This document shows, piece by piece, positions 1 through 11,514 of a DNA stretch of 64,000 nt. The notes under the pieces were generated by a model. The model had not been told where the DNA came from and searched no databases. It saw only the letters and a program-made list of their open reading frames with translations. The position numbers and the translations under genes are program-made. How positions within the stretch are numbered: position 1 is the stretch's first letter; the number at the start of each line of letters is the position of its first letter. The DNA comes from Argentina anserina (taxonomy: Eukaryota > Streptophyta > Magnoliopsida > Rosales > Rosaceae), in the NCBI RefSeq assembly GCF_933775445.1, contig NC_065878.1:13403395-13467394 (forward strand), read 5' to 3'.

Positions 1-186
1 TCTTTGCGAGGGTAGACATAGAGAAATTTGCAACGTGACTTTATTCAGCAATAGTGTAGTGTATGTGTATCTAGCCCCCATGATTATTTGAAGTGTGGAA
101 TGACAGATATAGTTCACATAGTTAAGGTTTTATTTTGCTTGTTTTGCATGTCTTACTGCGATCTAAATGTCTTTTGCTTTGTGCAG

Positions 187-243
187 GCTGGATCAGTTTC
201 AGTGCAAATTAGAAATAATGCGCCTAAGCCTGAGCGCTCCTGA
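187..243 (+). CDS. Possible last exon of an unidentified gene entering from the left
   Basis: A pyrimidine-containing stretch ending TTTGTGCAG at 186 looks like a 3' splice site. It is followed by 18 open codons, ending in Pro-Glu-Arg-Ser, and a TGA at 241-243. The rest of the gene would lie left of the window, so neither the family nor the frame can be checked. It is equally possible that this is non-coding sequence with a chance acceptor. I do not recognise the peptide. Confidence 0.28.
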   Translation, partial: AGSVSVQIRNNAPKPERS

Positions 244-759
244 GGCAGCAATTGATGCGAGTAGTGACAGTATTTCAACTTTACTTGATTGAGAAGCTCG
301 GTTTTGTGAAATTTCTTCGAACTCGGGTATATCAACGGGTACATCTGCTATGCAGCGCTGCATTGCATGCAGGCCGCATCTTGTTCATTCATTTCTAATC
401 TACTGTTTTACATTATTTAGTAAATACAAATTTTGTCCCTTTTAGTTTTATTTCTAATACAAACAAAATTCAAGCCTGTTATGCTGGTTCATGCTTTGTG
501 ATTGGTGATCAATGAGCTGATCTCTTTGTTGTTCTTATCCTTGGATTTTTCTTCTATGATGAGTCACTTTCGTGCTTGTTCATGCTTTCATCATATTTTC
601 AATATTATGCAATTCTTCTTCGTTTAGATCATCCCAATTATTATCTGCTCCTTGATCAATTTGATTGCCCCAGTTTTCAGCTTCTGCTTGCATGGCCAGA
701 CACTTATCTTGCTCTTCTAGGTAAAGAAAATCATATACTTTTTGAGTTGTGTCACTCAT
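244..759. other. AT-rich stretch without a recognisable gene
   Basis: About 500 bases between the possible last exon and the pararetroviral remnant. One 70-codon open frame (576-788, plus) has no recognisable motif and overlaps the viral ORF antisense. Part could be the 3' UTR of the left-hand gene or viral intergenic sequence. Confidence 0.4.
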
Positions 760-2037
760 TTAAGTTGTGCACAACATCCCTGGCCTGAGGATTCCTTCAA
801 GTAGCTCTTTGGTGAAGAGGCTAAAGGTACCATCTTGATAGAGCATATGGGCAATAGTTTCATCAAAGAAATCATCGACCACCATCTGAGCAGCACGATA
901 TTTATGGATATCTTCTATAGTTAGTGCTTCACTAATTGGTGGTAACTCAGGTGGATCTATTGGGTTATGAACTAAGATGAAGGTTATATGTCTAGTCTTA
1001 TCATGAAAAAGACTATGAGTACGAGGATATGATGGAATATTATTTATATCTAAACATAAAGTAGTATAGCCCAATTCAATCACTCCCCATAGATTAAGAT
1101 AATGGCTAACCACATGTTTAACTTGGTGAGAACAAGATTTGACATGATATATATTTTGAAGATAAAGTGGTGTTAAAAATCCATGCTCCATTAGAAAACC
1201 AGGGATAACTCTAATATTACTATCATCATGCTCAAAATATAATTCTTCATATTCTTTCATATTAATGTTGGCTAGTAAGACATGATATTTTACTATGTCA
1301 TTAATATGAGAAATTTGATCTACATAATGAAGTTTAATGCCTGGTTTGGGATTAGCTATGAGGCTAAAAAGAAATTTATGAATGACTTCTTGAATTGAAA
1401 CATGCTTCTTTTGCTGTAATATCCTGATTTTGGTTTTGAGATCAGTTGGTAAGTAAGAAAATCTTTCTTTTACTAAAGTTTGCAGAAAATATGGGTTTTT
1501 GGTTTTCCTTTCTAACAAAGATGCAGTCCATCTAGACTCCTTTTCTTGCTTGATGAAGTCTAATATTTTTTTATGATTAATATTAAGAGTGAGAAAATGA
1601 TTAACGACTATATCATGCTCTGTTGGTAGTTCATTATATTATACTTTTAGCTCCTCATGTTGGCTTATAAGTCTTGCATATTCTTCTCTATACATATTAA
1701 GACCATAGTTACTAGCTAGAAATTCTTGCTCAAGGGCCTTAATAAATTTGACTTGGCCTCTTCTCATTTCAATTGTACCAACCTTAATATTCCATAAATT
1801 ATCAAGTAAGACTTTTTACCTTGTTGATAATGATGCTTGGCTTCTATACCTAAATGCTGGATTTCTGATTTCTTGCACATTATAACCATTATAGTTATGA
1901 CTAATATGTGCTAATTGTGCTGGAGATGTTGATCGTCTTGTCATGCTTTGTGGATTATCACACTGAGATGGCTCACCACTTTCTATTGCTCTTTGAGTGC
2001 TAGAGGAAGATGAAAAGTCTCGAGAAATTGCATACAT
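760..2037 (-). pseudogene. Pararetroviral downstream ORF (ORF2-like), broken
   Basis: Two open stretches, 1816-2037 (73 codons, Ser-rich start) and 760-1518 (252 codons), lie in series after the RNase H region with stops between them. Together they span about 425 codons. No enzyme motif is visible. The 252-codon block is the longest uninterrupted frame in the remnant. A protein of unknown function following the polyprotein is a feature described for florendoviruses; the link here rests on position and size only. Confidence 0.55.
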
Positions 2038-2119
2038 GTCAATGAATCAAACGAGACAAAATATCAGCTAATGTATTATTAGTTCATTTAATATGCTCAA
2101 ATTGTGGCCTAAATCCATT

Positions 2120-3560
2120 TCATGAAATAGAATCAATAAAATTTACCCATCTACGGGTTGCTTGCTTATTAGCATGAATTTTATTATAATGCGAAACAAC
2201 ATTTTGGTAGTCTGTTCTAATGGTAAATATTTCATTATGTAAAAATAAAGAAAATACTTCAAGGGAATTAATAATGCCTAATATTTCTAAATCTGTTGCT
2301 GATAATCTAGATTGTGCTTCATTAAATTTACCGGATGCATATCTACAAATTTGCTCATCAAATTTTGACAAGTCTTTATGCTTTTTCTGGTACAAAATTC
2401 ATGCCCATCTTAAGGATGATGCATCAGTTTCCACTATTTTGTAACTAGTATCTAATGGTAAAGTCAAAGGCTTAAGTTGTGTAATTTCTTGCTTAATTTG
2501 ATGAACTAATTTAATATCTTCAGTGTTAAAATATTTTTGACCAGTCTTGCTCGTTGTGCTGTGTAACACGGCTATTTTTCTTCCTAAGTCTGGAATAAAT
2601 TTTCTAGAATAATTTAACAATCCTAAAAATGCTTGTAACTGTTTTTATCTTCCAATTTATCTGGAAATTCAACGACTTTCTTGGTTATATGCTCTTGTAA
2701 TTGAATAGTTCCTGACTTAATATAAATGCCAAAAAAATCAATATCTTGGTTTTCCATGTCTATTTTATTTTTGCTAATAATAATACCATTATTTATAAAT
2801 TCTTGCAAAATAATTTCTAAATGTTTTCTATGTTCGTTTTCTATTTTTGCTATGTATAAGTATATCATCAACATATACACTACAAAAATTATCATATTTT
2901 TTGAAAATTTGATCCAGTTTTCTTTGAAAAATTGAAGGTGCATTTTTCAAATCAAATGACATGACAAGCCATTCAAAATGACCTTCGGGACGTAAAAGTT
3001 GTTCTATTGATGCTTCATCTATTCTAATTTGTCAAAAACCAGATTTGCAATCAAATTTACTAAAATATTTACTCTCTTGAATTTTATTAATAAGTTCATC
3101 TTTAATAGGTAATTTATAGCTATCTTCATACGTATTGTTATTTAGTCTTCTATAATTATATACAATTCTAGCATTACCTCTTTTAAGTTAGGAATGTTTT
3201 CTAACTATAAAAGCTGCTAATCTATGTCTAGATTTTGAAGGCCTAATTACTTTAAGGACTAAAAGTTCTTTTATTTGTTGCTCAAATTCTTGTTTATATA
3301 TTCAATTACTAGGCATATATGTTGTTTTTATAGTTAAGTCTGGATTAATTATATCTAGTTTTGCTAGAATCTTGTTTTTGCTCCAATGTAATTGTGGATT
3401 TTCTCCTATTATACTAGTTTGTTTTGTTAATTGTAACAATTCTTCTAAAGTTTTAGGTCTATCTATATGCTTTAATTATAGAGGTGGTTTTTCATCTATG
3501 TTTGGATATTCTAGTTCAAAAATTACTTGATTGTATTCTATAGTATGTTGCTCATCTAAA
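2120..3560 (-). pseudogene. Pararetroviral reverse transcriptase/RNase H, broken
   Basis: The RNase H part (2120-2395) has the layout of caulimovirid RNase H, including the motif ARYASGKF-like block (here CRYASGKF) and an SATDLEIL segment. Upstream on the minus strand come RT pieces at 2399-2620 and 2623-2943. The catalytic Tyr-Val-Asp-Asp codons are intact at 2864-2875, but in a different frame from the longest open stretch, so at least one frameshift lies nearby. Several stops interrupt the region. The Asp pair would bind the metal ions for DNA synthesis in a working enzyme; this copy cannot produce it. Confidence 0.78.
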
Positions 3561-3679
3561 TTTTCTTCTACTTCTTGTACTCAATTTTCTTTTAACTCTT
3601 CTATGTTAATATTAATATATGCTTCTATTAGGTAACTTTGGTCGATTGTAGTTATTCATTTCTTAAATAAAGTTATTTG

Positions 3680-3960
3680 GCTATCTATCGGCATATACAA
3701 AAATCCTTGTAAGCTTTTAAGGAAGTTTAATCCTAATATAAACTTGTAAGATCATACTAGTGATATAAGTGTTAAAGGTAAGGTGAATAAATGATTTGCT
3801 ATTCGTATGGGTGTATTAGTTATATATTGTGTTATGTAAATAGTATTATTATCAAATTGTGATATTCTAACAGGTCTAGATAATGTTAATCTAAATACTT
3901 ATGGTACTAACTCTTGTTTAATTACATTTTTTGTACTACATGTATCTACCATAGCTACTG
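3680..3960 (-). pseudogene. Pararetroviral aspartic protease region, broken
   Basis: Between the zinc knuckle and the RT, the minus strand carries a retropepsin-like pattern near 3940-3955. The expected Asp-Thr-Gly triad reads Asp-Thr-Cys. At least one in-frame stop follows. In this virus family the protease processes the polyprotein. The assignment rests on the position and one short motif. Confidence 0.5.
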
Positions 3961-5673
3961 TTTTAATTTTAACTTCTTTTTAAAATCTAATTCACAATTT
4001 ACCATTATTAAAGAACTAGTTTTCTTAAATCCTACCTTATCATTTTGTGTATTAATTTCTTCTTGTATATTTAATGTATTAAAACATGGCTTAATATCAA
4101 ATTCTCTATCATCAAAACAAGGCTTACAATATGTAATCTGCTTGTGAAATATTTTTCTGCTACTATTTTACTACATATACTGCATGATTTGGGCCAACAT
4201 AAATTGATATACTGAAATTCTTCATGCTTATCATATACTTCATCATGTTGTTCTTCAAACATACATATATCAAAAATCACTATCTGGATTGCTAAAGAAA
4301 TCAGATTCTATATCAGATTCAGATAACATATCCACACTATTTATGCTATAAATACTTTCATTATCACTCAAATTATCAAGGCTATAAATTGATTATAAAT
4401 CTTCAGCATTTTTTAAATTAAATTGTTCACATAATTGAAGTTTCTCTCTAAGTTGCTTGCTCAATTTTGGACATTTAGGTCTAATATGTTCTACTTCACC
4501 ACAAAAATAACATGTACACTTGCTATTTTCTTTAGGTGCTTTGGGTTTTCTTATCCAAGGTTTCCTACTTTGTTCTTGAAAATGCTTAGGTAAGTATTTT
4601 CTTTTCCTATAAGTTTTTGAAGGTTGGATGTCAAACCTTTTATCATGCTTCTTATAGTTTCTATACTTTTTTCTATAACTTTTTCTATATGGTTTAATGT
4701 TCCTTTTATCATTTCTATGACAACCATATTACTTTGGTAAATCTATATTTTTACAGCTCATGTAAAATTGTTTTCTTATTTGTCTTTTTGCTTTTAATTG
4801 TCTACATTCTTCTCTAAGTATATCTAAACATGCTGAGTTTTAGGTCCTATTGCTATATCATCTTTTCTAGGGTGTTTTTGCCATTCTTTCCATATTTTTC
4901 CTCGTATTGGTCTTTTAATTTTAGTCATATATGTGTTTAATAAATTAACATCATTAATTCTACCAGTTCTTCCTAAATAAATAAAGAAATCGATAGTATA
5001 CTCTCCTATGTATTGTAAGTCACAAATTTGTAATTGTTCTAAATTTCATATTGCTTTAATTTGTTCTTGCTCGTTTCTACCATCTAAACGATTATGATCT
5101 AAAATTCATATTTAATAAGCTTAACAAAAGTATCAATATTAAATGTATCTTTTGATGCTTGATGTTGTTGTGGATTATTTAATTTCCATACTTGAAAGAA
5201 ATCAAAAACCATGCCATCTAAACTATGCTCTAAGTAATCTAACATATCAGTAATATTACCGAAATCTAACATTATTGATGCATGAACACAACCATTTTCC
5301 CATCGTTCTATAGTTTTTTCCTGATCTTGTGGGTCTATTTGATCTATATTTAAGATATTACCTGTTAAATTAACATGCTCAATTCATTTATAAGGTATTT
5401 TATTTCTTCTGGGTTTAGTTACATCATGATCTAAATGATCAATATTTCTATGTTCTGTATATGACTCTCTAGTTGCTCTTAAGTTTTGTTGATCTGTTCC
5501 ACCTAGTCTAGGTTATGTAAAATTTGGGTTATTAACTCCTGATGATCCTGATGTTTCTTCTTCTACAGGCAGACATTCTACTGAGGTTAACATATTATTG
5601 AATTCTTTACTTCCTAAAATATTTTCTAATCCTATTTGTGAAATTAATTGCTTCATTTATTCATCGTTTAACC

Positions 5674-6496
5674 CAAGGACTAAAATATCGGTAATTACGG
5701 AAATATCGAGGGTTCAAAAAATGGAAATTTTGACGGATATATCGGGGAAATATCGATCTTGAAAAATAATAAGAAAATTGATGGAAATTTAAATTAAAAC
5801 ATAGAAATTTTGGATGTAATTTTGAGAGATGTTTCTTTAATCAATTATCTACTATATTTCATAAGAAAATATTGTATAATTTTTAGTCTATAAGGAATTG
5901 TAGTGATTTGAGATTAAACAACCATCGAGAATTCGTAAAAATTGATTTTAAAATATAAACATCTAATTGACTTGAAAAGAATATAGTGTATAATGCATTG
6001 TTGAGTTTCTCTCATAAATTCATCATCAATTTATATGACAGTAGGTAAGTGGAAGAAAAATCTTAAGAAAAACAAATGAAATAGTAGTGGTGCAACAATG
6101 CATTACATCTTTTTATGTATTTATAGTATAGTAAAGTTAACAAAGGAAAGAAATTAAAAATTAGCTAACAACTGACTCTATACAATTATTATGATATATA
6201 TCATCTTACAAATAAAATTTGATAACATGATTTGGTTGAGATGGTAAGGTCCTTGGGTGCCTAACCATGTGGTTAGGGGCTCGATTCCCCTCAAAAGCAT
6301 GTTTGAATTTTAATTTGTGGTGGCAACACGTGGCGGAGTGCTGTTTTAGTCGGGAAATTTTGAAAATATCGCGATGTATTGGGAAATTTCGAAAATATCG
6401 GATGAAATTAAATTGGTATATGAAGGATATATCCTTAGGCGAAAAAACGAAATTATCGCTGATATTTCGGCGATAATTTCGATTTTTCAGTCCTTG
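5674..6496. mobile_element. Non-autonomous MULE-like element inside the viral coat region
   Basis: The segment starts CAAGGACTAAAATATCG and its other end, reverse complemented, reads CAAGGACTGAAAAATCG, giving terminal inverted repeats of about 17 bases with two mismatches. Both ends carry repeated GAAATATCG-like subterminal motifs. Flanking bases are GTTTAACC on the left and TTTTAACC on the right, an almost perfect 8-9 base target duplication, which fits a Mutator-like element. No transposase is present in its 823 bases, so it would depend on an enzyme in trans. Confidence 0.7.
6236..6294 (+). other. tRNA-like (box A/box B-like) patch in the MULE-like element
   Basis: The text GGTTGAGATGGTAAGG followed about 35 bases later by GGGGCTCGATTCCCCTC resembles a worn tRNA D-arm/box A and T-arm/box B; the GGGG...CCCC pairing could form a T-stem around a CTCGATT loop. 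The anticodon arm and acceptor stem are not convincing, so this is not called a tRNA gene. Confidence 0.35.
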
Positions 6497-6739
6497 TTTT
6501 AACCTATGTAATCCTAATTCATAAGTTTTATATTTTTCTAAATATTGCACTTCACTTAAATTATCTATGTCTTCTATTAATCTATCTACTATATTATCAA
6601 AATTAAGTTTAATCATATTAATTTCAAAATTATCAAATGCCATTTGTATCTCAGCTTCACTTTCTAAGTCATCTATATTTTCTACTTGTCGATAATTATT
6701 AAATCTTACAGATGCTTGTCCTAAGTAATTTTCAAAAAT

Positions 6740-7450
6740 TTATACTTTATCTATTTTTTTGTTCTTAGCTCCATGTATATTAGGTAATAACCATTGGGTT
6801 CCTTCTAGAAAGGTACTATAAACTGGTTTTACTTCTATCATATTAACATGCTTACTACCAAAAGTTTGAACTAAGTTTTGAAATTCAACATTAAATTTAT
6901 AATTAAATTTATATGAAACTTTTCCAACATACATTAAACTAATGCTCAAATTTTTAAAGTCTCATTTCATATTGTAATTTTTAGTTCTAACGCTCACTTT
7001 AATATATTTGCTAAACTCTTTAATATTCATAACATAATTTGGAATACAACCAATAATTGCTAAATTAGTGCTCAAATATACTTCTGCTGTTGCTATTGCT
7101 ATTGCTGCTTGTTAATGGTTATCCCATCTATCATCATATATGTATACTAATGCTTTTGTACCAACTTGTGCTCTGGTTAATCCTGTTATACCGATTAATA
7201 TGGTTCCAATATGTATTTGTGAATTAACTAATTTTCTGAGTTGCTCAATTCCTAAATTGCTCAATAAATTTACAGTTACTTTTTTATCTATGTAACTTAT
7301 ATCATATTGACTTATGCTACTTACTATACTATTTTTACTTTCAAATCTACCTAAGTGATATAAATTATGTCGATTTCTATGTGATCGTAAGAATCCATTT
7401 CTAAGAAATTCTTGTGCTTCTTCTTCATTATGATATGTCTTCTGTTCTTA
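6740..7450 (-). pseudogene. Pararetroviral movement-protein-like region, broken
   Basis: The minus strand upstream of the coat region encodes a stretch with a motif of the type Gly-Thr-Lys-Ala-Leu-Val near 7140-7165 and an open block at 6740-6949. This matches the place and general look of the 30K-superfamily cell-to-cell movement protein at the start of caulimovirid polyproteins. Stops break it at least twice. The call is by order and resemblance. Confidence 0.5.
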
Positions 7451-7813
7451 CCATTTATTTACCTTTTCGTCTAAAAAGTTCCATTTCGAATTATCAAAAG
7501 GATTTACTTTTCTTTTTCTAAGATTATTATTTGTGCTCAAAATTAATTTTTCTACTTTATCTACTAAAAAAGAAGTTGAAGTATGATTAAATTGCTCTTC
7601 GAGGTGATTTGCTTTGTGCTCTAGGTAATTTAATTTCTCTTCCAGGTGATTTACTTGACTTGCTAGGTTTATTAATAATTGGATAATTATATTATTTTGC
7701 CTTATCGGAATATTATTGCTAGGTACAGTAGTTGTAAAATCTAAAAATCCTACTGGTTCTTCGTCAAAAGTTTTAATTTCTTCTGGTGCTTTTGTATAGC
7801 TAGAGTTGTTCAT
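7448..7813 (-). pseudogene. Pararetroviral N-terminal coiled-coil ORF
   Basis: A 121-codon open frame with repeated Asn-His-Leu-Glu-Glu heptad-like units (three close copies of a 7-residue block), predicting a short coiled coil. It lies upstream of the movement-like region in the same strand. It may be the start of the polyprotein or a separate small ORF, as in badna/tungroviruses. Confidence 0.45.
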
Positions 7814-8046
7814 TAAATTAAAAGTTTGTCTATTTTAATATGTAATTTTTCTGCTTGCTCAATTATTATTTTTGTACTAATTTTATTTTTTGTACTTCTA
7901 TTTTCAGGGTTTCAACTATTTCGAGAGATTGAAGTTGGTATTAAGTTTACAAGTTCTCTTATTTCTTTTCTGCTCGGAAAAATTTGTATATTATTATTAT
8001 TATCTTCTAATTGAGATTGAATAAAAGTTAAGTTTTTCTTAATTAT

Positions 8047-8241
8047 TTATAAGGATTTTCTCTGGAAATAATCTAATAAAAGCTGTAAATTTTTATTGTG
8101 CTTGTTTTGTTCTAATTTTATATTTTCTGCTTGACTGATTAAAAGATCTATGACACTATTGATTAAAGGATATTCTTCGCTATGTAAAATATGCTTATTA
8201 TTTTTCTGTGGGAAAAAACAAGTTAAAGTATTTTGGTCCAA
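8047..8241 (-). pseudogene. Small leader-proximal ORF of the pararetrovirus remnant
   Basis: A 64-codon frame (starts MDQNTLTCFF) between the primer-binding site and the coiled-coil ORF. It is Asn/Lys/Leu-rich with no known motif. Its position suits a first small viral ORF. It could also be an in-frame remnant of a longer one. Confidence 0.35.
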
Positions 8242-8393
8242 AGTTATTTTTCTTTTTTGTTGTTATGTGATTTCTAAGTTTAAGTACTCAATCATAAATT
8301 TTTCTAGTTTTTTCTTGATTTTGTGTTTTATGACTTCTGTCCTCAAGGTACTTTACTTCTGTTTTGATTATCTTATTACAAAGCTAAACTACA

Positions 8394-8405
8394 GCTCTGA
8401 TACCA
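8394..8405 (-). promoter_or_regulatory. tRNA-iMet primer-binding site of the pararetrovirus
   Basis: The minus strand reads TGGTATCAGAGC, a 12-base perfect complement to the 3' end of plant initiator tRNA-Met, the minus-strand DNA primer used by plant pararetroviruses and many LTR elements. It stands upstream of all the viral ORFs and is not flanked by an LTR. Confidence 0.8.
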
Positions 8406-9777
8406 AATATGAAGATGGTCGTCCTAAGGTTGCACGCATAGCCGAAAACTCATATTAAAATTAGGCCTTGAACATGGACAAGGGCTTAAAACTGCAAACA
8501 AAGCCAACTCATGGTCTAAACAGAAACAGAGGTCCTTAGACTCAGCGGTCCCCTGACTAAATTTTCAATAGTTATCTTCGCATGCATACGGATTTCAAAC
8601 AACACACTTCAATGATGATACAAGATCGATAGTTTAGCTAAGTAATCACATAATCACGACAGTGTTTCCCTGTTTTGAACTAGAAATCTACTAAGAAAAA
8701 CAAATAGAAAAAAAAAGAGAAAATGACTTACTTGGTTGTGCTAGTAGTATATCACTACAATATTCTCTTCAAGGATGAACATGCACAAGCTGCTCTTAAG
8801 TGAGTAAAGGATGAACAAGAACGTCTATCTTCATGCAACTCATATATTCATTGATTGAGAATATATGAGATGATCTTAAAAAAAAAGACGAACTTTATTG
8901 ATACTCACAAGGATTTACAAACAATTTCTCCTCGAGGAGGAGAAGGTTTATTGATCTACAAAGATGAACTGGTGAAGGTGGATTGATTTTCAAAAATGTA
9001 TTGATGGAGTTGTTTGGTTGATGAAGGTTGATGGATGAAGGTGTTTCTAATTCTAGATGAAAGCTTCTGTGTGTTTTTTGGTTCTCTTTCTTCTTTCTCT
9101 GGTGTGTCTCTCCCTCACAGATCCTAGTCTTCATGTATCCTCGCACTTCATGTGTCTTTGCATGCATGCAATACATCAAGAGAGATGACCTGTTGTTCTT
9201 TGTCATGCACACCCGTGACAAGAGCTGAGCTCCTCCAATTTATGGTCACAATAGCCAAGGTTAACTAGTCTCTTTTTAATGTGATCATTCATAACCTCAA
9301 GGCCTCGTCCCTTTGTTGTGTTTCAACTTTTATAATTTTTTTGGTCTTTAGCTGCTGATTTGTCTTCTTTTTACAAAACTAACTTTTAACGACTGATCCA
9401 GTGGTACAATTTAGAAATTTCATTGCTTATTCGCTTGACTGTTATTTATTTACTGCTAATTATTTGGTGATCTATTGTTGCTAAGAGTTGTATAATTGCC
9501 CTTGATCTTTGTTATACTTAGTAAGTTTGCCACTAATATATAAATGGACCCTCTTTCTCTGCGCTCTCTCCCCATCTTCGTTTTCAGAGTCATCGCCAGT
9601 TCCTGGAAATTTAAATCATTGTACAATCACAGGTAGCCTTTGTCTTCTACAATTGGAAGATTTCATTGATTCCTGCTCAGTTCCTAATTTAGCCTTTGTT
9701 AAAATTTGCTGGGTGTTTCAAATTTTGTATAAGAGATGGATTTCATCGCAGCTTGCTCTTCTTCGTTTCTAATATTT

Positions 9778-9778
<1 letters not shown>
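8406..9778. other. Region between viral primer-binding site and (CT)n run; no gene
   Basis: The first several hundred bases could be pararetroviral leader or promoter (minus). A 108-codon minus frame (8895-9221) has no recognised motif. On the plus strand a TATATAAATGG box near 9536 precedes a CT-rich stretch like a 5' UTR, but I could not find a coding exon that follows convincingly. Confidence 0.35.
8839..8869. repeat. Perfect 11-bp inverted repeat (hairpin)
   Basis: CTCATATATTC (8839-8849) and its exact reverse complement (8859-8869) enclose a 9-base loop. It lies upstream (minus-strand sense) of the viral primer-binding site, where caulimovirid leaders often contain structured sequence; a link to the virus is inference. 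Confidence 0.6.

Positions 9779-9817
<39 letters not shown>
9779..9817 (+). repeat. (CT)n microsatellite, about 19 units
   Basis: An uninterrupted CT dinucleotide run. Such runs are frequent in plant 5' UTRs and promoters; here it follows a TATA-like box by about 240 bases, without a confirmed gene. Confidence 0.9.
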
Positions 9818-9819
<2 letters not shown>

Positions 9820-11514
9820 CCTTCTGTCAGAATCAGGTGGTCTATTTGTTATGAACTCTGTTAGCTCAGTTGATCATTAAGGTATGAACTCTGTTGATTC
9901 TTCTCTTTTTAAGGCTCTCTGGATTATTATTTTTAGTTGAAATTAGCAACCTGCTATGGTGTTGATTGTTGATACTCCGTTTCTGTTATTCCTACCTAGG
10001 TTTGGTTCATCTTCTTTTGGTAATTTTATTGTTCATTCTCTTTTGGTGATTTTGTGGTTTCTGATTGTTTTAATAGTTTGGAGTGGTGAAATTCGATTGT
10101 ACATTCATCGTCAATTTGAGGTTGAACTGCGAAGTAGTTCCAGAGAGAGAAAGGGGCCGAGCTCAGAGCAGAGAGAAGAGAGAGAGAGTAGATGGAGGAT
10201 GAATAGAGTGATGCGTGTCGCAGAATCCTTTTGTCATTACAAAAGCGGCAGCAACGCGCGGCCTTACTGGCTAGTTATGGGGACATTGTGCATCCTTTGA
10301 GCGGTACTATTTTCTTCTTTTAAGAGTTCCGAATCCTTTCAACAAAGTTTTGTTGAATACCACGGAGATTGAGAGAGCCAAGACTCAGGAGACTTCTTCT
10401 GATATGGTGGTATGCATGGTGAGGACATTAATGATTGAGGACTCAGTGTCGGTTTGATGTTGGATCATTTAAAGGAAGCTGTCAGGAACTTTTTGTTATA
10501 TGTTCATGCCTGCTGGTTCATTATAGTGCTCCACAGGAGTCACCAACTAAAGTTCACCAGCTGCGAATTGAGCTTTAACCTCGAGAAACAGCTGCAAGAA
10601 AGACTTTTGTACCAGACTTGGTGATGATATTAAGTGCTGGTGAGGTCGTTTGATAAATGCAGTGAGAGTTTTGACTCTGATTTGGTATGAGTTTTGACAC
10701 CAGACACATGGGTACCAAAAGAGATTTTGTATGAGGAGGCTTGTAATAAGAATTTACTAATAAGTAATAACAGAAAATGTTGCTACAGGCCGAGTTTTGG
10801 TAATGGGAATGAAAGATTTGGCTATAATTTTGAATACCCCTTTTCTGAATGCACGTAAGCATGAATAGAAGTCTTCATCTTGGCACGAACAGAAGACTTG
10901 ACTACAAGTTGAGCCTTCATCCCGCGGCCCCCAAGTGTTTTTTTTTTATACTTCAATCCTCTTGTACAATTCATCATACAATGTTCTTACATCGAAAGAC
11001 CAACTTATGATCAAGCATGTCTGCATGGCTTAAGTTGTTCGTTATATTTGCGGGGTGACCACGGCAGTAACTTAACATATGCTTTTTGAGCACCATTTAC
11101 AAGCTTTATGTAGAGGACAACAACATTCGCTTGTTTGCATTAAGCAATATACACAAGCTTACCGTCTATTGCTGCGAATGCTTCTTCTGTACGTGCTTGA
11201 TTGCACTAACCCATTATAATGAAATATTCAATTCAGCACACGTCATGGTGATTGAAGGTTAAACTTTTCAACCTCAATCAGCCCCCAAGTCTTTAGGCAT
11301 GAAGTTAAGGATTGAATATGTGTACCATTGACAATATTCACCATATACATGGATCAGCAGGGTGGAAAAAATCTCATTCAGTAAGCATGCTTACATATCA
11401 GACTATTAAAAAAGAGGATAGGCTACTATAGTTAAACCGTGGCACTGAAATTTCTGGATCATGAAAACTTGCAACTAAGAATATTTGTATGAAAACCAAT
11501 TTGACTAAGGCAGT
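9818..11514. other. Unassigned sequence left of the solo LTR
   Basis: Short open frames only (the longest 114 codons at 9956-10300), none with recognisable motifs. From about 10.86 kb a CCCCCAAG-type motif recurs (10929, 11282) and a similar one follows the solo LTR (about 14930), which suggests that an older unclassified repeat surrounds the insertion. Confidence 0.35.

Larger units (their letters stand above)
4380..6643 (-). pseudogene. Pararetroviral coat-protein region with CCHC zinc knuckle, interrupted
   Basis: A CX2CX4HX4C zinc knuckle is legible on the minus strand at about 4475-4520, preceded by a Lys/Arg-rich stretch (about 4550-4800). Further upstream is an acidic, Asp/Glu-rich coat-like region, up to the 6490-6643 segment beginning MAFDNFEINM. 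Numerous stops are present. A separate element occupies 5674-6496 and splits the region; removing it rejoins the same kind of sequence. Arrangement and knuckle match the capsid part of caulimovirid polyproteins. Confidence 0.65.
760..8405 (-). mobile_element. Degenerate endogenous pararetrovirus (Caulimoviridae), whole remnant
   Basis: Read on the minus strand, the order is: tRNA-Met primer-binding site, small coiled-coil ORFs, a movement-protein-like region, a coat region ending in a CCHC zinc knuckle, an aspartic protease, reverse transcriptase, RNase H, then a separate downstream ORF. There are no flanking LTRs and no integrase, which separates it from LTR retrotransposons and fits an integrated plant pararetrovirus. 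Many stops and frameshifts break the coding regions, so it is not a functional genome. An ORF of about 425 codons downstream of one large polyprotein resembles what is known of florendoviruses, though petuvirus- or tungrovirus-like relatives are not excluded. The outer limits are uncertain; leader or promoter sequence may continue to about 9.2 kb. A MULE-like element (5674-6496) interrupts it. Confidence 0.8.

Noticed and set aside
6236..6294. A tRNA gene
   Set aside because: No convincing acceptor or anticodon stem; kept only as a tRNA-like patch.
8895..9221. 108-codon minus-strand gene
   Set aside because: No motif, no splice or promoter support, and the position suits viral leader or plain intergenic DNA.
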